A DNA stretch of 64,000 bases from CAWCTB01 sp963798275 (GTDB lineage: Bacteria; Acidobacteriota; Terriglobia; Terriglobales; Acidobacteriaceae), in contig CAWCTB010000001.1 of the NCBI GenBank assembly GCA_963798275.1, positions 5,258 through 69,257 of the forward strand. Reading direction: 5' to 3'. Below are positions 22,757 through 32,430 of this stretch, in pieces. Position 1 is the stretch's first letter, and each line of letters starts with the position of its first letter. The notes beneath the pieces were generated by a model. The model worked only from the letters and a program-made list of their open reading frames with translations. It did no database searches and was not told where the DNA came from. Both the position numbers and the translations under genes were made by a program.

Positions 22757-23416
22757 TTACGTTCCCGTGGCCTTGGGTGCCGGAGCGCGCTCGTGGGTCG
22801 GCTGAGCGCTGTTCCGCTTGTGCCGCCGCCAGTAGTACAAAGCGGCCAGTCCCCCGATGACGCCTAACGCGATCAGGGCATACAGCAGCGGCCGGTAGTA
22901 GCGGGAAAGCCAGTGAAACATGGCGCGGCCGTAGATGGAGCCCAGATACGCCAGCGCCGTGTAGCGGATGGAGCGGCCCAGGGCAAGCGCGGCGAGGAAC
23001 TTGAGTCGCGGGTAGTGCAATGCGCCCGGGGCCAGCAGGAAGGGAACAATCGGCACCGGCGGAGGACAAAGAGCTCCGACAGCAATTGAGGCAAATCCGT
23101 AGCGTTCAAAGATCCGGTAGACCTTCGCCGCCTGTTTCTTGGAAAGCCTCTTTTCCAGTGTCTCTTTGCCACCTTCGGCACCCAGACGATAGGTAAGATA
23201 CCCGCCGACGAGGCTTCCGATGGTCGCCATGAGCGCGTAGTACCACCAGGGCTCATGATGGGCAGCAGCGAGCAGAATCGTGCACACATCCATGCCGCCG
23301 GGCGTCGGAATGAAGGAATTGTCCACCAATCCCAGCAAGACGAGTCCGGGGCCTCCAAGGTGCAGGAAGATGTGCCGCAACGTTTTCTTGAAGGTAAAGA
23401 CGGCGTAGAAGCGCAT
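22757..23416 (-). CDS. VTT-domain (DedA/SNARE-associated) membrane protein
   Basis: A 219-residue polytopic membrane protein of the VTT/DedA group. Family features are the re-entrant motif region VDNSFIPTPGGMDVCTILLAAA, the GSLVGGYLTYRLGAEGGKE segment and the FERYGFASIAVGALCPPPVPIVPF segment with its conserved Gly and Pro residues. Members flip undecaprenyl phosphate or phospholipids, or influence membrane homeostasis. A basic, probably disordered tail (RRHKRNSAQPTHERAPA) ends it. Convergent with the PPOX-like gene. Confidence 0.85.
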   Translation of the reverse strand: MRFYAVFTFKKTLRHIFLHLGGPGLVLLGLVDNSFIPTPGGMDVCTILLAAAHHEPWWYYALMATIGSLVGGYLTYRLGAEGGKETLEKRLSKKQAAKVYRIFERYGFASIAVGALCPPPVPIVPFLLAPGALHYPRLKFLAALALGRSIRYTALAYLGSIYGRAMFHWLSRYYRPLLYALIALGVIGGLAALYYWRRHKRNSAQPTHERAPAPKATGT

Positions 23417-23513
23417 TGCTCTCCGTGATCGCGAGTCGGGACCTAAACGGGGCGATCAGCCGATTAGACGCAAGTCGAGGGTAGCAGCAAAAGAAACAGC
23501 CGGGAGTCGCTTC

Positions 23514-24363
23514 CTACTTGCGAGCGCTGCCAAACGCTACCGGGCCGAGAAAACGAAGGTCGGGTATTTCGTGAATGATACCGAGTTCCTGCGAATAACG
23601 AAGGAAAAGCTGCAGGCCCGCGTGGCTCTCGCGGTCGAGATGATAATGGATGTTCCCGGTCAGGTACGTCCGGACTTCTTCCTCCGTGAGCCCCAGCTTC
23701 GGGGCCCATTCACGGGCCAGGATCGCAACGCTTTCCGGCTGAATGCCATGATCGCGCGAGGCTTGAAAGATCGCCGAGAGTTTCATGCCGGGAGGCTGGC
23801 GCTGCAGGGCATCGAGGCGCACCGCCCAGAAGGCAAAGACAAACGGCTTGCCGGTGCGCACATGCCATTCGTGGGCCAGGTCGTACAGATAGTACGGCGA
23901 CTGGTGCAGCGAAACCTGCAACGCTGCGTCGCCGATCAGCAGCGCCGCGTCGTGGTCGCCGCAGCATCGCCTCCAGCTCGGGAGGATGCGGCGTGAACTG
24001 CCGCTGTCCGCCAAAGAACTTGCCGAAGAGCACCTGCGTGAGCGCTACCGAGGTGCGGGAGGAAGTGTCGGTTGCCACCGTCTCAATCTGCTCGATGGGC
24101 TTGCGGCTGATCAGCAGGATGGAGCGCACGTAATCGCGAGCGGCGATCGCGATGTTGGGCAGAATGACCAGCCCGGGAATTTCGGCATAGGTGATCGCCG
24201 GAATGATGCCGATGTCGGCTTGGTTCGCGGCCAGCGCTGCGGCGCAAAGGGAGGGCACGGTGTAGGCGATCTCGAAGTCACGTGCGGCTTCGCCGTGTTC
24301 GAAATCCCACATCAGCGGGGCTGTGTTGAGAAAGGATATGGCCGAGATACGCAGGCGGGGCAT
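23514..24363 (-). CDS. mqnA: Chorismate dehydratase MqnA (futalosine pathway), one frame break
   Basis: First enzyme of the futalosine menaquinone pathway; it removes water from chorismate to give 3-enolpyruvylbenzoate. The N-terminus RISAISFLNTAPLMWDFE, the segment ANQADIGIIPAITYAEI and the later DAALLIGDAALQ are family-typical. One net +1 break lies near 23975-23995, between LEAML and DAALLIGD; both sides are collinear with the family. ATG at 24363 starts the protein. About 283 residues, normal length. With MqnC and MqnD in the same window it indicates a complete futalosine route, although MqnB and MqnE are not seen here. Confidence 0.92.
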
Positions 24364-24505
24364 CAAAGATCGAGTCTAACAAACCCGCCGATTGGGGGCG
24401 ATGCCGGATGTCCACGAGTCTGCCGCGCGCACTGTGACGCCGATCATTGACGGTAACTAGCGCCGGAGTTACCCTTCGCTTTCAAATTCCTTTGCCGGAG
24501 TTCCC

Positions 24506-25675
24506 ATGGCAAATGCCGCAGTTGCTGCTTCGCAAACTGGCACAGATCGCAACCTGAAATGGCTGGCTCTCGGAATGACGCCCGGGGTGGGTGCCGGACG
24601 TGGGCGCAAGCTCATCGAGTTCTTTGGTGGGGTAGATGCCTTGTTCGGGGCGTCACTGACCGAATTGGAAGCGGCTGGACTTCCGGCAGCAGCGGCGCAG
24701 AGCCTGGCGCTGGGAAAGTCACTGGAGCTGGCCGAGGAGGAGCTGCTTCGGTTGCAAAAGGCGGGCGCAACCCTGGTCGCGCTGGATGATCCGGCCTATC
24801 CCAAGCGGCTGCTGGAGATCTACGACCCGCCCTTGACGCTCTATGTGAGGGGAAGCGTGGAAGCGATTGATCAGTTCGGCGTTGCTGTCATCGGCACCAG
24901 GCATCCTACGCCTTATGGGACGGGCATGGCGGAGCGGCTGGCCTGCGACCTGGCGGCGCGTGGCCTCATCGTATTCAGTGGGATGGCCCGCGGGGTGGAT
25001 ACCGCAGCGCACCGCGGAGCTCTCAACGCCCACGGCAAGACCGTGGCCGTCTGGGGTACCGGCATCGATGTGACGTATCCGAAGGAAAACCAGAAAATAG
25101 CCGACCAGATATTGGCCTCCGGCGGAGCCATCATCTCTGAGTTTCCCATGGGCACGTTTCCGGCGCCGCAGAACTTTCCCATTCGCAACCGAATTATCAG
25201 CGGACTGGCGATTGGCGTTTTGGTGATCGAAGCTGGCGAATACAGCGGAACCCGGGTAACGGCGCGCTGTGCCCTGGAGCAGGGACGGGATGTTTATGCG
25301 GTGCCCGGAAACGTGACCAACAAGCTCTCCTGGGGTCCTAACACGTTGATAAAACAAGGAGCTGCGCTGGTGGCATCGTGGGAAGACGTGTGGGAAGCGC
25401 TGCCTGCCGACGTCCGGCTGGCGTTGACCCCTCCGGAACCGCCTGCATCCGAGGAGCCATCCTCAGCATCATTGTTTGGCGCGCCGGAACTGAGCCCAAA
25501 TGAGAATAGGATTCTCGGGGCATTGCGCGCGGACGAGTCGACGCAAATCGACCAGCTCATTGAAAAGTTGCAATCGCACCTCTCCTCGTCAGAGATCTTC
25601 ACCGCCCTCTTCGAACTGGAGCTTGCCGGACGGATTCGGCAGTTGCCGGGGAAGAATTATGTGCGGGTGATGTAG
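24506..25675 (+). CDS. dprA: DNA-processing protein DprA
   Basis: Protein that loads RecA on incoming single-stranded DNA during transformation. An N-terminal SAM/HhH-like segment precedes the Rossmann-like DprA domain with VIGTRHPTPYGTGMAERLA, FSGMARGVDTAAHRGAL, TVAVWGTGIDVTYPKEN and FPAPQNFPIRNRIISGL, followed by the C-terminal winged-helix domain (ENRILGALRADESTQIDQL). 389 residues, normal. The gene precedes topA on the same strand, a common pairing, though a degraded gene lies between them. Suggests that competence functions exist, but no com genes are in the window. Confidence 0.94.
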   Translation: MANAAVAASQTGTDRNLKWLALGMTPGVGAGRGRKLIEFFGGVDALFGASLTELEAAGLPAAAAQSLALGKSLELAEEELLRLQKAGATLVALDDPAYPKRLLEIYDPPLTLYVRGSVEAIDQFGVAVIGTRHPTPYGTGMAERLACDLAARGLIVFSGMARGVDTAAHRGALNAHGKTVAVWGTGIDVTYPKENQKIADQILASGGAIISEFPMGTFPAPQNFPIRNRIISGLAIGVLVIEAGEYSGTRVTARCALEQGRDVYAVPGNVTNKLSWGPNTLIKQGAALVASWEDVWEALPADVRLALTPPEPPASEEPSSASLFGAPELSPNENRILGALRADESTQIDQLIEKLQSHLSSSEIFTALFELELAGRIRQLPGKNYVRVM

Positions 25676-25734
25676 CTTTCAGCTAGTCGCTATTAGCCGT
25701 TCGCTATTCGCCTTTGGCTTGGGAGGCTGCGGCC

Positions 25735-26120
25735 GTGAGAAACCATGAGGACCTGGAGGTGTGGAGGAGAGCGCATTCGCTAACGCTGCTTTTGTACAGT
25801 ATGACCGAGCGCTTTCCTAAATCAGAGATGTTTGGGCTGACGAGCCAGATACGCCGTGCCAGCTAGCTCTATGGGAGCAAACCTGGCCGAGGGTTGTGGG
25901 CGTTGGAGCGACGCGGAGTTTGCCCGATTCGTGCAGTATCGCAATGGGGTCAGCCAGCGAGTTGCAATATCATCTTTTGCTGGCAAAGGATTTGAAGTTA
26001 CTGACTCTCGCCGAACATTCTGATGCTTTTGGCCAGCTGACTCGTGTGCGTCAAATGCTTACGGCCCTGTTGAAAACACTCACCGGAACGAGACGGACAC
26101 CCACTGGCGCTCTTCCGTAA
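25735..26120 (+). pseudogene. Four-helix-bundle (S23 / 23S rRNA intervening-sequence type) protein, broken frame
   Basis: Reading across two net +1 breaks (near 25862 and 25945) gives a recognisable protein: NHEDLEVWRRAHSLTLLLYS, ERFPKSEMFGLTSQIRRA, SSMGANLAEGCGRWSDAEF, then SASELQYHLLLAKDLKLL. This is the family of small four-helix-bundle proteins first found in 23S rRNA intervening sequences and also related to Avd. About 128 residues. It is inserted between dprA and topA. Start GTG at 25735. The break could be genuine decay or the same insertion error that affects neighbouring genes; I cannot separate these. Confidence 0.75.
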
Positions 26121-26220
26121 TGGCCGAAAGCGAAGAGCGAGAGGCGAAGGGCCTGTTTGCCCACGGTCCCGTTCCATGCTAGCTTCATAACTAATTCCGC
26201 ACTCATACATCGAGGCAACA

Positions 26221-28765
26221 TTGTCTAAAGGTTTAGTGATCGTCGAGTCGCCCACCAAAGCGAAGACGATTCAAAAATATCTCGGCACCGGCTACGAGGT
26301 GGAAGCCTCGTTCGGCCACATCAAAGATCTGCCCAAGAAGTCGTTGGGCGTGGATCTCGACAACGAGTTCTCCACCGAATACGTCGTCATTCCGGGCAAA
26401 GAGAAAGTAATCGCCAAGCTGAAGAAGCTGGCGAAGTCGGCCGACGCCATCTATCTGGCGCCTGACCCGGACCGCGAAGGCGAAGCCATTGCGGCGCACC
26501 TGGCCGACGAGCTGGGCGGCGACGACTTCGCCGGCACCAAGAAGAAAAAGAAGTCAGCCATCAGCATCCAGCGGGTCACGTTCAACGAGATCACCAAGCG
26601 GGCGGTGCAGGATGCCTTCCAGCATCCTCGCGACATCGACCGCAACCTGGTGGACGCGCAGCAGACGCGGCGCGTGCTGGACCGGCTGGTGGGCTACCAG
26701 GTATCGCCGTCTGCTGTGGGACAAGGTCCGCCGCGGACTCTCCGCCGGACGTGTGCAGACCGTCGCGCTGCGCCTGATCGTGGAGCGCGAGCGCGACATC
26801 AAGGCGTTCGTCAAGGAAGAGTACTGGACGATCGACGCCGATCTGCAGGGCGCCAAGCCGCCGACGTTTAGCGCGCGGTTTGTCGGGATCGGTGACGAGA
26901 AGACGCCGATTCCCAACGGCGGAAGAGGCCGAAAAGCTGCGCGCCGCGCTGGAGAAGGCCGACTGGAACGTTCGCTCTGTGGAAAAGCGCGAACGCCGTC
27001 GCAGTCCGGCTGCGCCGTTTACCACCAGCAAGTTCCAACAGGATGCCTCGCGCAAGCTGCGTTTCAGCGTGAAGCGCGCCATGATGATCGCCCAGCGGCT
27101 GTATGAAGGCGTCGATCTCGGCGACGAGGGCACGGTCGGTCTGATCACCTACATGCGTACCGACTCGACCCGCGTTTCCAATGAAGCGCTGACCGAAGTG
27201 CGCGAGCTGATTGGGAAGGAATACGGCCCGCAGTTCCTGCCGGAGTCGCCCAACACCTACAAGTCGAAGAAGGACACGCAGGATGCGCACGAAGCCATCC
27301 GTCCGAGCTCGGCCATGCGCCATCCGGACGACGTGAAGCCGTATCATCCAGGAGGACGAGTACAAGGTTTACAAGCTGATCTGGCAGCGCTTTGTGGCGT
27401 CGCAGATGAACCCGGCCGTCTTCGATCAGACGACGGTCGACATCGACGCGAAGAACGGCGACGACATCTATCGCTTCCGGGTTACCGGCTCGGTGCTGAA
27501 GTTCGAGGGCTTCCTGAAGGTCTACGAAGAGGCGAAGGACAGCAAGGACGAGGAAGACGAGGCGCTGAAACACAAGCTGCCGGTGCTTACGGAAGGCCAG
27601 AAGCTCACGCTGAAGGGTCTCAGTCCGGAGCAGCATTTCACCGAACCGCCGCCACGTTTCAACGAGGCGTCACTGGTGAAGGAACTGGAAGAGCGGGGCA
27701 TTGGGCGGCCTTCGACCTATGCCGCCATCATCAGCACGATTCAGGAGCGGCAATATGTGCAGAAGTTGGGCGGCAAGTTCGTCCCAACGGAGATTGGCTT
27801 CGTCGTCACCGACCTGCTGGTGGAGAACTTCAAGGACATCTTCGATTTTCAGTACACCGCGCGGCTGGAAGAGGAGCTCGACGAGATCGAAGACGGCAAG
27901 GAGCGCTGGACCGACGCGCTGGCCGAGTTCTACGGGAAGTTCGAGAAAGATCTCCATTACGCCGAAAAGCACATGGAGAACGTGAAGCGGATGGAGAAGG
28001 CCACCGACGAGAAGTGCGAGCGGTGCGGCTCTCCGCTGGTGATTAAGTGGGGCAAGCACGGGTCGTTCTACGCCTGCAGCGCCTACGATAAGAACGACCC
28101 CAATAGCTGCACCTTCACCAAGGAAAATCCGATCGACCTGCCCGATCTCGATTCGGCCGACCTGCAGGAGACCACGCAGGAGGAGTATTGCGAGAACTGC
28201 GGGCGTCCCGATGGTGCTCAAGCGCGGGCGCTTCGGGCAGTTCATGGCCTGTACCGGCTATCCGGACTGCAAGACCACCCGCCGCTTGGACCAGGGGAAG
28301 AAGATTCCCGATATCCCACTCGACGAAAAGTGTCCGCAGTGTGGCCGTAACCTGCTGCTGCGTCACGGGCGCTTTGGCGAGTTTGTCTCGTGCAGCGGCT
28401 ATCCGGAGTGCAAGTGGGTGAAGCAGACCTACATCGGGGTGAAATGTCCGGAGTGCAAGGACGGCGAGCTGGTGGAGAAGAAGGCCCGCCGGGGCAACAT
28501 CTTCTACGGCTGCTCGAATTATCCCAAGTGCAGCTTCACCTCGGCGGCCAAGCCGGTGGCGGAGAAATGCCCCGACTGCGGCAGCCCGTACCTGCTGGAA
28601 AAGACCTTCAAGACCGGCGTGTTCCTGGTCTGCCCCAACAACAAGCGCACCGCGGATACGGACGAGCCCAAGCGTCGCGGCAAGAAGAAAGCGGAAGAGC
28701 CCGCGCCGGCGGTGAAGTGCGACTTCTCCAAGCAGATCGGGCCTGCGCCCGAAGCGGTGGCGTAG
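26221..28765 (+). CDS. topA: DNA topoisomerase I (TopA), four frame breaks
   Basis: Type IA topoisomerase that relaxes negative supercoils. The Toprim domain begins MSKGLVIVESPTKAKTIQKY (TTG start at 26221) with DPDREGEA; the nucleophile Tyr is in GLITYMRTDSTRVS; the C-terminal region has several four-cysteine zinc ribbons (CERCGSPLVIKWGKHGSFYAC, CPQCGRNLLLRHGRFGEFVSC type). The protein is otherwise collinear with the family at about 845 residues. Net +1 breaks occur near 26710, 26910-26922, 27343-27352 and 28205. At the first, deleting a single T restores SPLLWDKVRRGLSAGRVQ, strongly conserved. A gene this essential is unlikely to be truly quadruply broken. Confidence 0.96.
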
Positions 28766-28848
28766 CGGACAAATTAGTTCCTAACCGCTTTCTCTCCTAT
28801 CCAGGGAAAATCGTTGCTTGAACGAAGCTATTTGAGTAAACTCACCTG

Positions 28849-28860
28849 AGCAGTACTGCT
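28849..28860. promoter_or_regulatory. Perfect 12-bp palindrome upstream of the PEP-CTERM gene
   Basis: AGCAGTACTGCT lies 50 bp before the start codon of the PEP-CTERM protein and about 83 bp after topA. It could be a binding site for a dimeric regulator. A good Shine-Dalgarno sequence (GGAGGG) follows downstream, before the ATG. Confidence 0.35.
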
Positions 28861-28909
28861 ACACCTAATGCGCGTGAGCTTCGATGCGCCTTAGCACAAC
28901 GGAGGGAAT

Positions 28910-29440
28910 ATGCGGAGACTTGTTTTCCTGCTTCTGCTATTTACGGCCGTCCTCGCCAATGCCAACACCTATAGCATTGTATTCACCGATTCTCCGGTGG
29001 GCGGTAATGTTGTCGGCAACGGCACCTTCAGCTTTACCGGCAGCCTCGGCGACGGGACATACTACCTAACCAGTCTGACAAGTTACAACATTGACTTCAC
29101 GGTCGGCACTTCCACGTTCACAAATGCAGATATCAACACGTCCATCCCGGACGTCCTGGTAGTCATCTACGGAGGTGGACTACAGTTCTACTTCGACAAT
29201 GACGGAGTGTTTGGCTCGCACGGCGGCTCTCTCGATTTCGACAAGGCCGACGGCAGCTATCTTACGACTGAACCGAACTACTATGGACCGCCGCCGCTGG
29301 ATCTGTATCAGGCCTTGGACAGCAGCGGAAACCTCTATTTCGGAATGTACGGAGTTCCTGTACCGGAGCCCTCTTCTCTGTTGCTGGTGGGCACCGGTTT
29401 GCTGGGGGCAATCAGCACCTTAAGGAAGAAGTTTCTTTAA
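28910..29440 (+). CDS. PEP-CTERM sorting-domain exported protein
   Basis: A 176-residue exported protein with signal peptide (MRRLVFLLLLFTAVLANA) and a C-terminal PEP-CTERM anchor: VPEPSSLLLVGTGLLGAIS followed by a basic TLRKKFL tail. Such anchors are recognised by exosortase (EpsH) and are linked to exopolysaccharide production. The middle (residues 20-145) is a compact, Gly- and Asp-rich beta-type region with no family I recognise. Exosortase itself is not in the window. The gene ends 28 bp before a rho-independent terminator. Intact. Confidence 0.88.
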   Translation: MRRLVFLLLLFTAVLANANTYSIVFTDSPVGGNVVGNGTFSFTGSLGDGTYYLTSLTSYNIDFTVGTSTFTNADINTSIPDVLVVIYGGGLQFYFDNDGVFGSHGGSLDFDKADGSYLTTEPNYYGPPPLDLYQALDSSGNLYFGMYGVPVPEPSSLLLVGTGLLGAISTLRKKFL

Positions 29441-29467
29441 TTACCGCGAGTAAGGTTCCACACCTTG

Positions 29468-29491
29468 AGCCGCCTTACGGGGCGGCTTTTG
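29468..29491 (+). terminator. Rho-independent terminator between PEP-CTERM gene and MlaF-like gene
   Basis: AGCCGCC (29468-29474), loop ttacgg, GGCGGCT (29481-29487) followed by TTTT. A seven-pair GC-rich stem with a U-tract, correctly placed for the upstream + strand gene; the convergent MlaF-like gene ends 53 bp further on. Confidence 0.8.
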
Positions 29492-29543
29492 CTTGCCTCT
29501 TAGGCAGTCAAAGCATACGGGTGCCTGAGCCAGCGGCAGACTA

Positions 29544-30389
29544 TCAGCTCAGGTATTCTCGAATATAGGGATCTCTGCAGGAGAGCAGTTGGGTGGCCGT
29601 TCCTTCGAAGATAATCTTTCCGTCGCGCAAGATGAGGAACGTGGTGTGCACGTTCTGGGTCGATCCGTAAGGTAGAGGCACCATCTTGTTGAGCTGCGGG
29701 TCAAAGTAATGGCTGGCCATGGTGAAAGCATCCTGCAGGCGATGCGTTACCAGCAGGGAACTGGTGCGGTACATGTCGCGTTGTTTCACCACGAGTTCGA
29801 TAATGGTATTGGAGGTCACCGGATCCAGTCCGCCAGTGGGTGAGTCGTAGAGGACAACTTCAGGCTGGGTGATGGTCGCACGCGCGATGGCAACCCGGCG
29901 CCGCATACCTCCCGACAGCTCAGAGGGAAAGAGGCTGGCCGTGCGCTCCAGTTCCACGAAGCGCAAGGCCTCGAGCACGCGCTGGTGAATCTCGTCGGTG
30001 ACTTCCCCGGTCTCTTCGATCAGCCGGTAAGCGACATTCTCCTCCACCGTAAGGGAATCAAACAGCGCGCTCTCCTGAAAGACCATGCCAATCTTGCGGC
30101 GGAGGTCGAAGAGCTCGTTCTCGCGCATCGAGGTGACATCATTGCCCAGCACGAGGATGCGGCCGGAGTCCGGCTTGATCAGGCCAAGCGCGAGTTTCAG
30201 GATGAGAGTCTTGCCGGTTCCGGCGGCGCCGAGCAGGACCTTAGTCTCGCCGCGGTGCAGGCGGAATGAGATGCCCTCCAGCACCGGGTGATCGAAGCCG
30301 ATCTCCACGTTCTGGAACTCGACCACCTCGCCGTCGGGGCGGTCCCCCAAGGGTTGAGTCTGGCCGACAGGTGGTGCCAGGATCGCCAT
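29544..30389 (-). CDS. Mla-type ABC transporter ATPase (MlaF-like) with substituted Walker B glutamate
   Basis: ATP-binding subunit of an MCE/Mla-type lipid transporter, 281 residues. Walker A is LLGAAGTGKTLILKLALG, Q-loop GMVFQESALFDSLTV, signature SELSGGMRRRVAIARA, H-loop SLLVTHRLQDA. Walker B reads VVLYDSPTGGLDP, so the catalytic Glu is replaced by Ser; three base changes would be needed, so it is not a simple read error. The C-terminal part (YFDPQLNKMVPLPYGSTQNV) is longer than in other MlaF proteins. It is four bp from the MlaE gene, hence an operon. A second ATPase with the complementary defect lies at 32427. Confidence 0.87.
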   Translation of the reverse strand: MAILAPPVGQTQPLGDRPDGEVVEFQNVEIGFDHPVLEGISFRLHRGETKVLLGAAGTGKTLILKLALGLIKPDSGRILVLGNDVTSMRENELFDLRRKIGMVFQESALFDSLTVEENVAYRLIEETGEVTDEIHQRVLEALRFVELERTASLFPSELSGGMRRRVAIARATITQPEVVLYDSPTGGLDPVTSNTIIELVVKQRDMYRTSSLLVTHRLQDAFTMASHYFDPQLNKMVPLPYGSTQNVHTTFLILRDGKIIFEGTATQLLSCRDPYIREYLS

Positions 30390-30392
30390 CCG

Positions 30393-31184
30393 CTATCGCT
30401 CGAACAGACCCATCAACAGCCGGGTAGCGAAGAAATCGCTCACCAGGATCAAGACCGACGCGGCAACCACCGCCTGCGTGGTAGCGCGGCCGACGCCCTG
30501 TGTGCCGCCCTTGGCTGACAGGCCGTAGTAGCAGCCGATGCTGGCGATGATGAAGCCGAAAATCACCGGCTTGCACAGGCCCATGAAGACGTCTTCGAAA
30601 TGCAATGCCTGGTAGGCGGTGGTCCAGTACTGGTTCGCATCGAGGCCCAGCAGCAGGTACGAGATGACGAAGCCGCCGGCCAGTCCCACGAGGTCGGAAA
30701 TGATGCTCAGGAAGAACAGCATCACCACGCTGGCCACCATGCGCGGCGTAACCAGTTTCTTCGACGGATCGACTCCCATGGCGCGCATGGCGTCGATCTG
30801 CTCGGTCACCTTCATCGATCCCAGCTCGCTGGCCATGCCGCTGGAGTTGCGCCCGGCAACCATCAGCCCGGTCAGCACCGGCCCCAGCTCGCGCACCATT
30901 GACAGCGAAACCAGCTTGCCGGTCAGCGAAAGCGATCCGAACTGCTGCAACGTGGCCGAGGTCTGCAGGGCCAGCACCGCACCAGTGAAAAATCCGGTCA
31001 GGACGACGATGGGCAGCGAGCCCACACCGATCATATCCGCCTGCAGCAGGGTGTCCGCGAAGTATCGCGGATGCCCGAACAGATTGGTCAGTGACCGGGC
31101 CGCAAGCACCGAGTAGTCCTGCACCGCGGCGACCTTGTCTTTCACGATCTCGGTCGGCGAGAAGATGGGAGCGCTGGAGGCCAT
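30393..31184 (-). CDS. mlaE: MlaE-type ABC transporter permease
   Basis: A 263-residue inner-membrane permease of the MlaE family, the transmembrane subunit of phospholipid transporters that connect to MCE proteins. Five or six hydrophobic segments are seen. Family motifs include FFTGAVLALQTSATLQQFG, MVRELGPVLTGLMVAGRN and GSMKVTEQIDAMRAMGVDP. It is followed after 3 bp by the MlaF-like ATPase. An MCE-domain (MlaD) protein is not in the window. Start ATG at 31184. Confidence 0.93.
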   Translation of the reverse strand: MASSAPIFSPTEIVKDKVAAVQDYSVLAARSLTNLFGHPRYFADTLLQADMIGVGSLPIVVLTGFFTGAVLALQTSATLQQFGSLSLTGKLVSLSMVRELGPVLTGLMVAGRNSSGMASELGSMKVTEQIDAMRAMGVDPSKKLVTPRMVASVVMLFFLSIISDLVGLAGGFVISYLLLGLDANQYWTTAYQALHFEDVFMGLCKPVIFGFIIASIGCYYGLSAKGGTQGVGRATTQAVVAASVLILVSDFFATRLLMGLFER

Positions 31185-31358
31185 AGTAACCAGACCGAAA
31201 GTCTACCAGAGGATGGGAGCAGATTCGCCTCGACTGTGCGGATGCCCGCACCAGCTTCGACAATTCGACAAGATGTGATTTCCCCACTTGGCTTGCGCGT
31301 TCCCGGTGGGTTACCATGCATTACCGGCAGGTGGTACAGGGATTCAGGGAGTTCGGAT

Positions 31359-31754
31359 ATGGCCTTTCAGGTAGACCGCAGTCCATTCGATCCGGAGTCA
31401 GGGTTCGAGTATTACATCTGCTTCAAACCGGAGAGCCAGGTGGAGGGCGACGAAGTGCGTTCCCGCATCTCGCTCGAAATCGCCGTGTCGGTTACCGAGA
31501 CTGGCGACATCGCCGATTTGAGTTTCATCCTGCCGAAGGCCTGCCGGAGCCCTTACGCGCTCTCGTTTCTCACCCGCGACCCCACGGTAACCTGTGTCGA
31601 TAACCGCGTCTTCGTGTCCATTCCTGGCTTGAACGGCGATGCCGTGCTGGACGCTCCCGGCACGCTGGAACTCGACAGTGGCGGACGCGTGGTCGCCGTC
31701 GAGATCAATGGCTGTATCCCCCACACCACCACATTTCGTCCCGCTCGGGCGTAG
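31359..31754 (+). CDS. Hypothetical protein, possible DUF2283-like C-terminal part
   Basis: 131 residues, soluble, no signal peptide. The N-terminal half (FEYYICFKPESQVEGDEVRS) and the C-terminal half ending GTLELDSGGRVVAVEING recall short DUF2283-type beta proteins, but I would not rely on it. ATG at 31359 is chosen over upstream codons because the extra N-terminal stretch from 31236 looks non-coding. It precedes mobA by 53 bp on the same strand. Confidence 0.55.
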   Translation: MAFQVDRSPFDPESGFEYYICFKPESQVEGDEVRSRISLEIAVSVTETGDIADLSFILPKACRSPYALSFLTRDPTVTCVDNRVFVSIPGLNGDAVLDAPGTLELDSGGRVVAVEINGCIPHTTTFRPARA

Positions 31755-31807
31755 AGTGAGGCGCAGGCCCGGCTCGATGCTCTGGAACGCTCAGGTATGA
31801 TTGCGGC

Positions 31808-32430
31808 GTGAAGGATGTTACGGCATTTGTTCTGGCGGGCGGGCGCAGTTCGCGCATGGGCTGCGATAAAGCCATGCTCCGCTTCGGCCCGGAAACTCTC
31901 CTGGAGCTCGCCTTGCGCAACGCGAAACAGGTGACTCCCGGCGGTGCATATCGTGGGACCGCGATCCGCATATGCCAGTTACGGTGAGGTGGTTGAGGAC
32001 ATCCATCCGAATTGCGGGCCGCTCAGCGGTATTCATGCCGCGCTGCGAACCACGGCCACCGACTTGAATCTCATCTTGTCTGTCGATATGCCCTTCCTGG
32101 AACCGGGCTTTCTGCGCTGGCTGCTGGAGAAAGCGCGCTCCGGCAAGGACCTTGCCGTCGTTCCGGAGGCGCTGGGCGGGATTCAGCCATTGTGTGCCGT
32201 CTATCGCCGCCCGTTGCTTGCCGTTGCCGAGCAGGCCTTGCAGTCAGGCGACTACAAGCTCGGGCACCTCTTCGCACTGGTTCCAACCGGCTACGTCGCG
32301 GAACAGGAGATTCGTGAACGCCGGTTTTTCTCCCGAACTGTTTCGAAATCTCAATACTCCGGAAGAGTTCAACGCCGCCATACAGCAGTCCAGTCGTCCA
32401 TCTCGAGTCACCAGGAAGCGGACGGCATGA
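31808..32430 (+). CDS. mobA: Molybdenum cofactor guanylyltransferase MobA, two frame breaks
   Basis: Attaches GMP to molybdopterin to form the dinucleotide cofactor. The N-terminal nucleotide-binding motif is VLAGGRSSRMGCDKAML; later come LSVDMPFLEPGFL and QPLCAVYRRPLL. Two net +1 breaks occur, near 31935-31945 (before HIVGPRSAY) and 32311-32318; after the second the C-terminus reads NLNTPEEFNAAIQQ, typical of MobA (NxNTPEE). Start GTG at 31808. The final TGA overlaps the ATG of the following ATPase (ATGA), so translation is coupled. Length about 206 residues, normal. Confidence 0.9.

Noticed and set aside
26221..28765. topA as several independent genes
   Set aside because: The pieces are collinear with one topoisomerase I, without overlap or gap, each shifted by one base.
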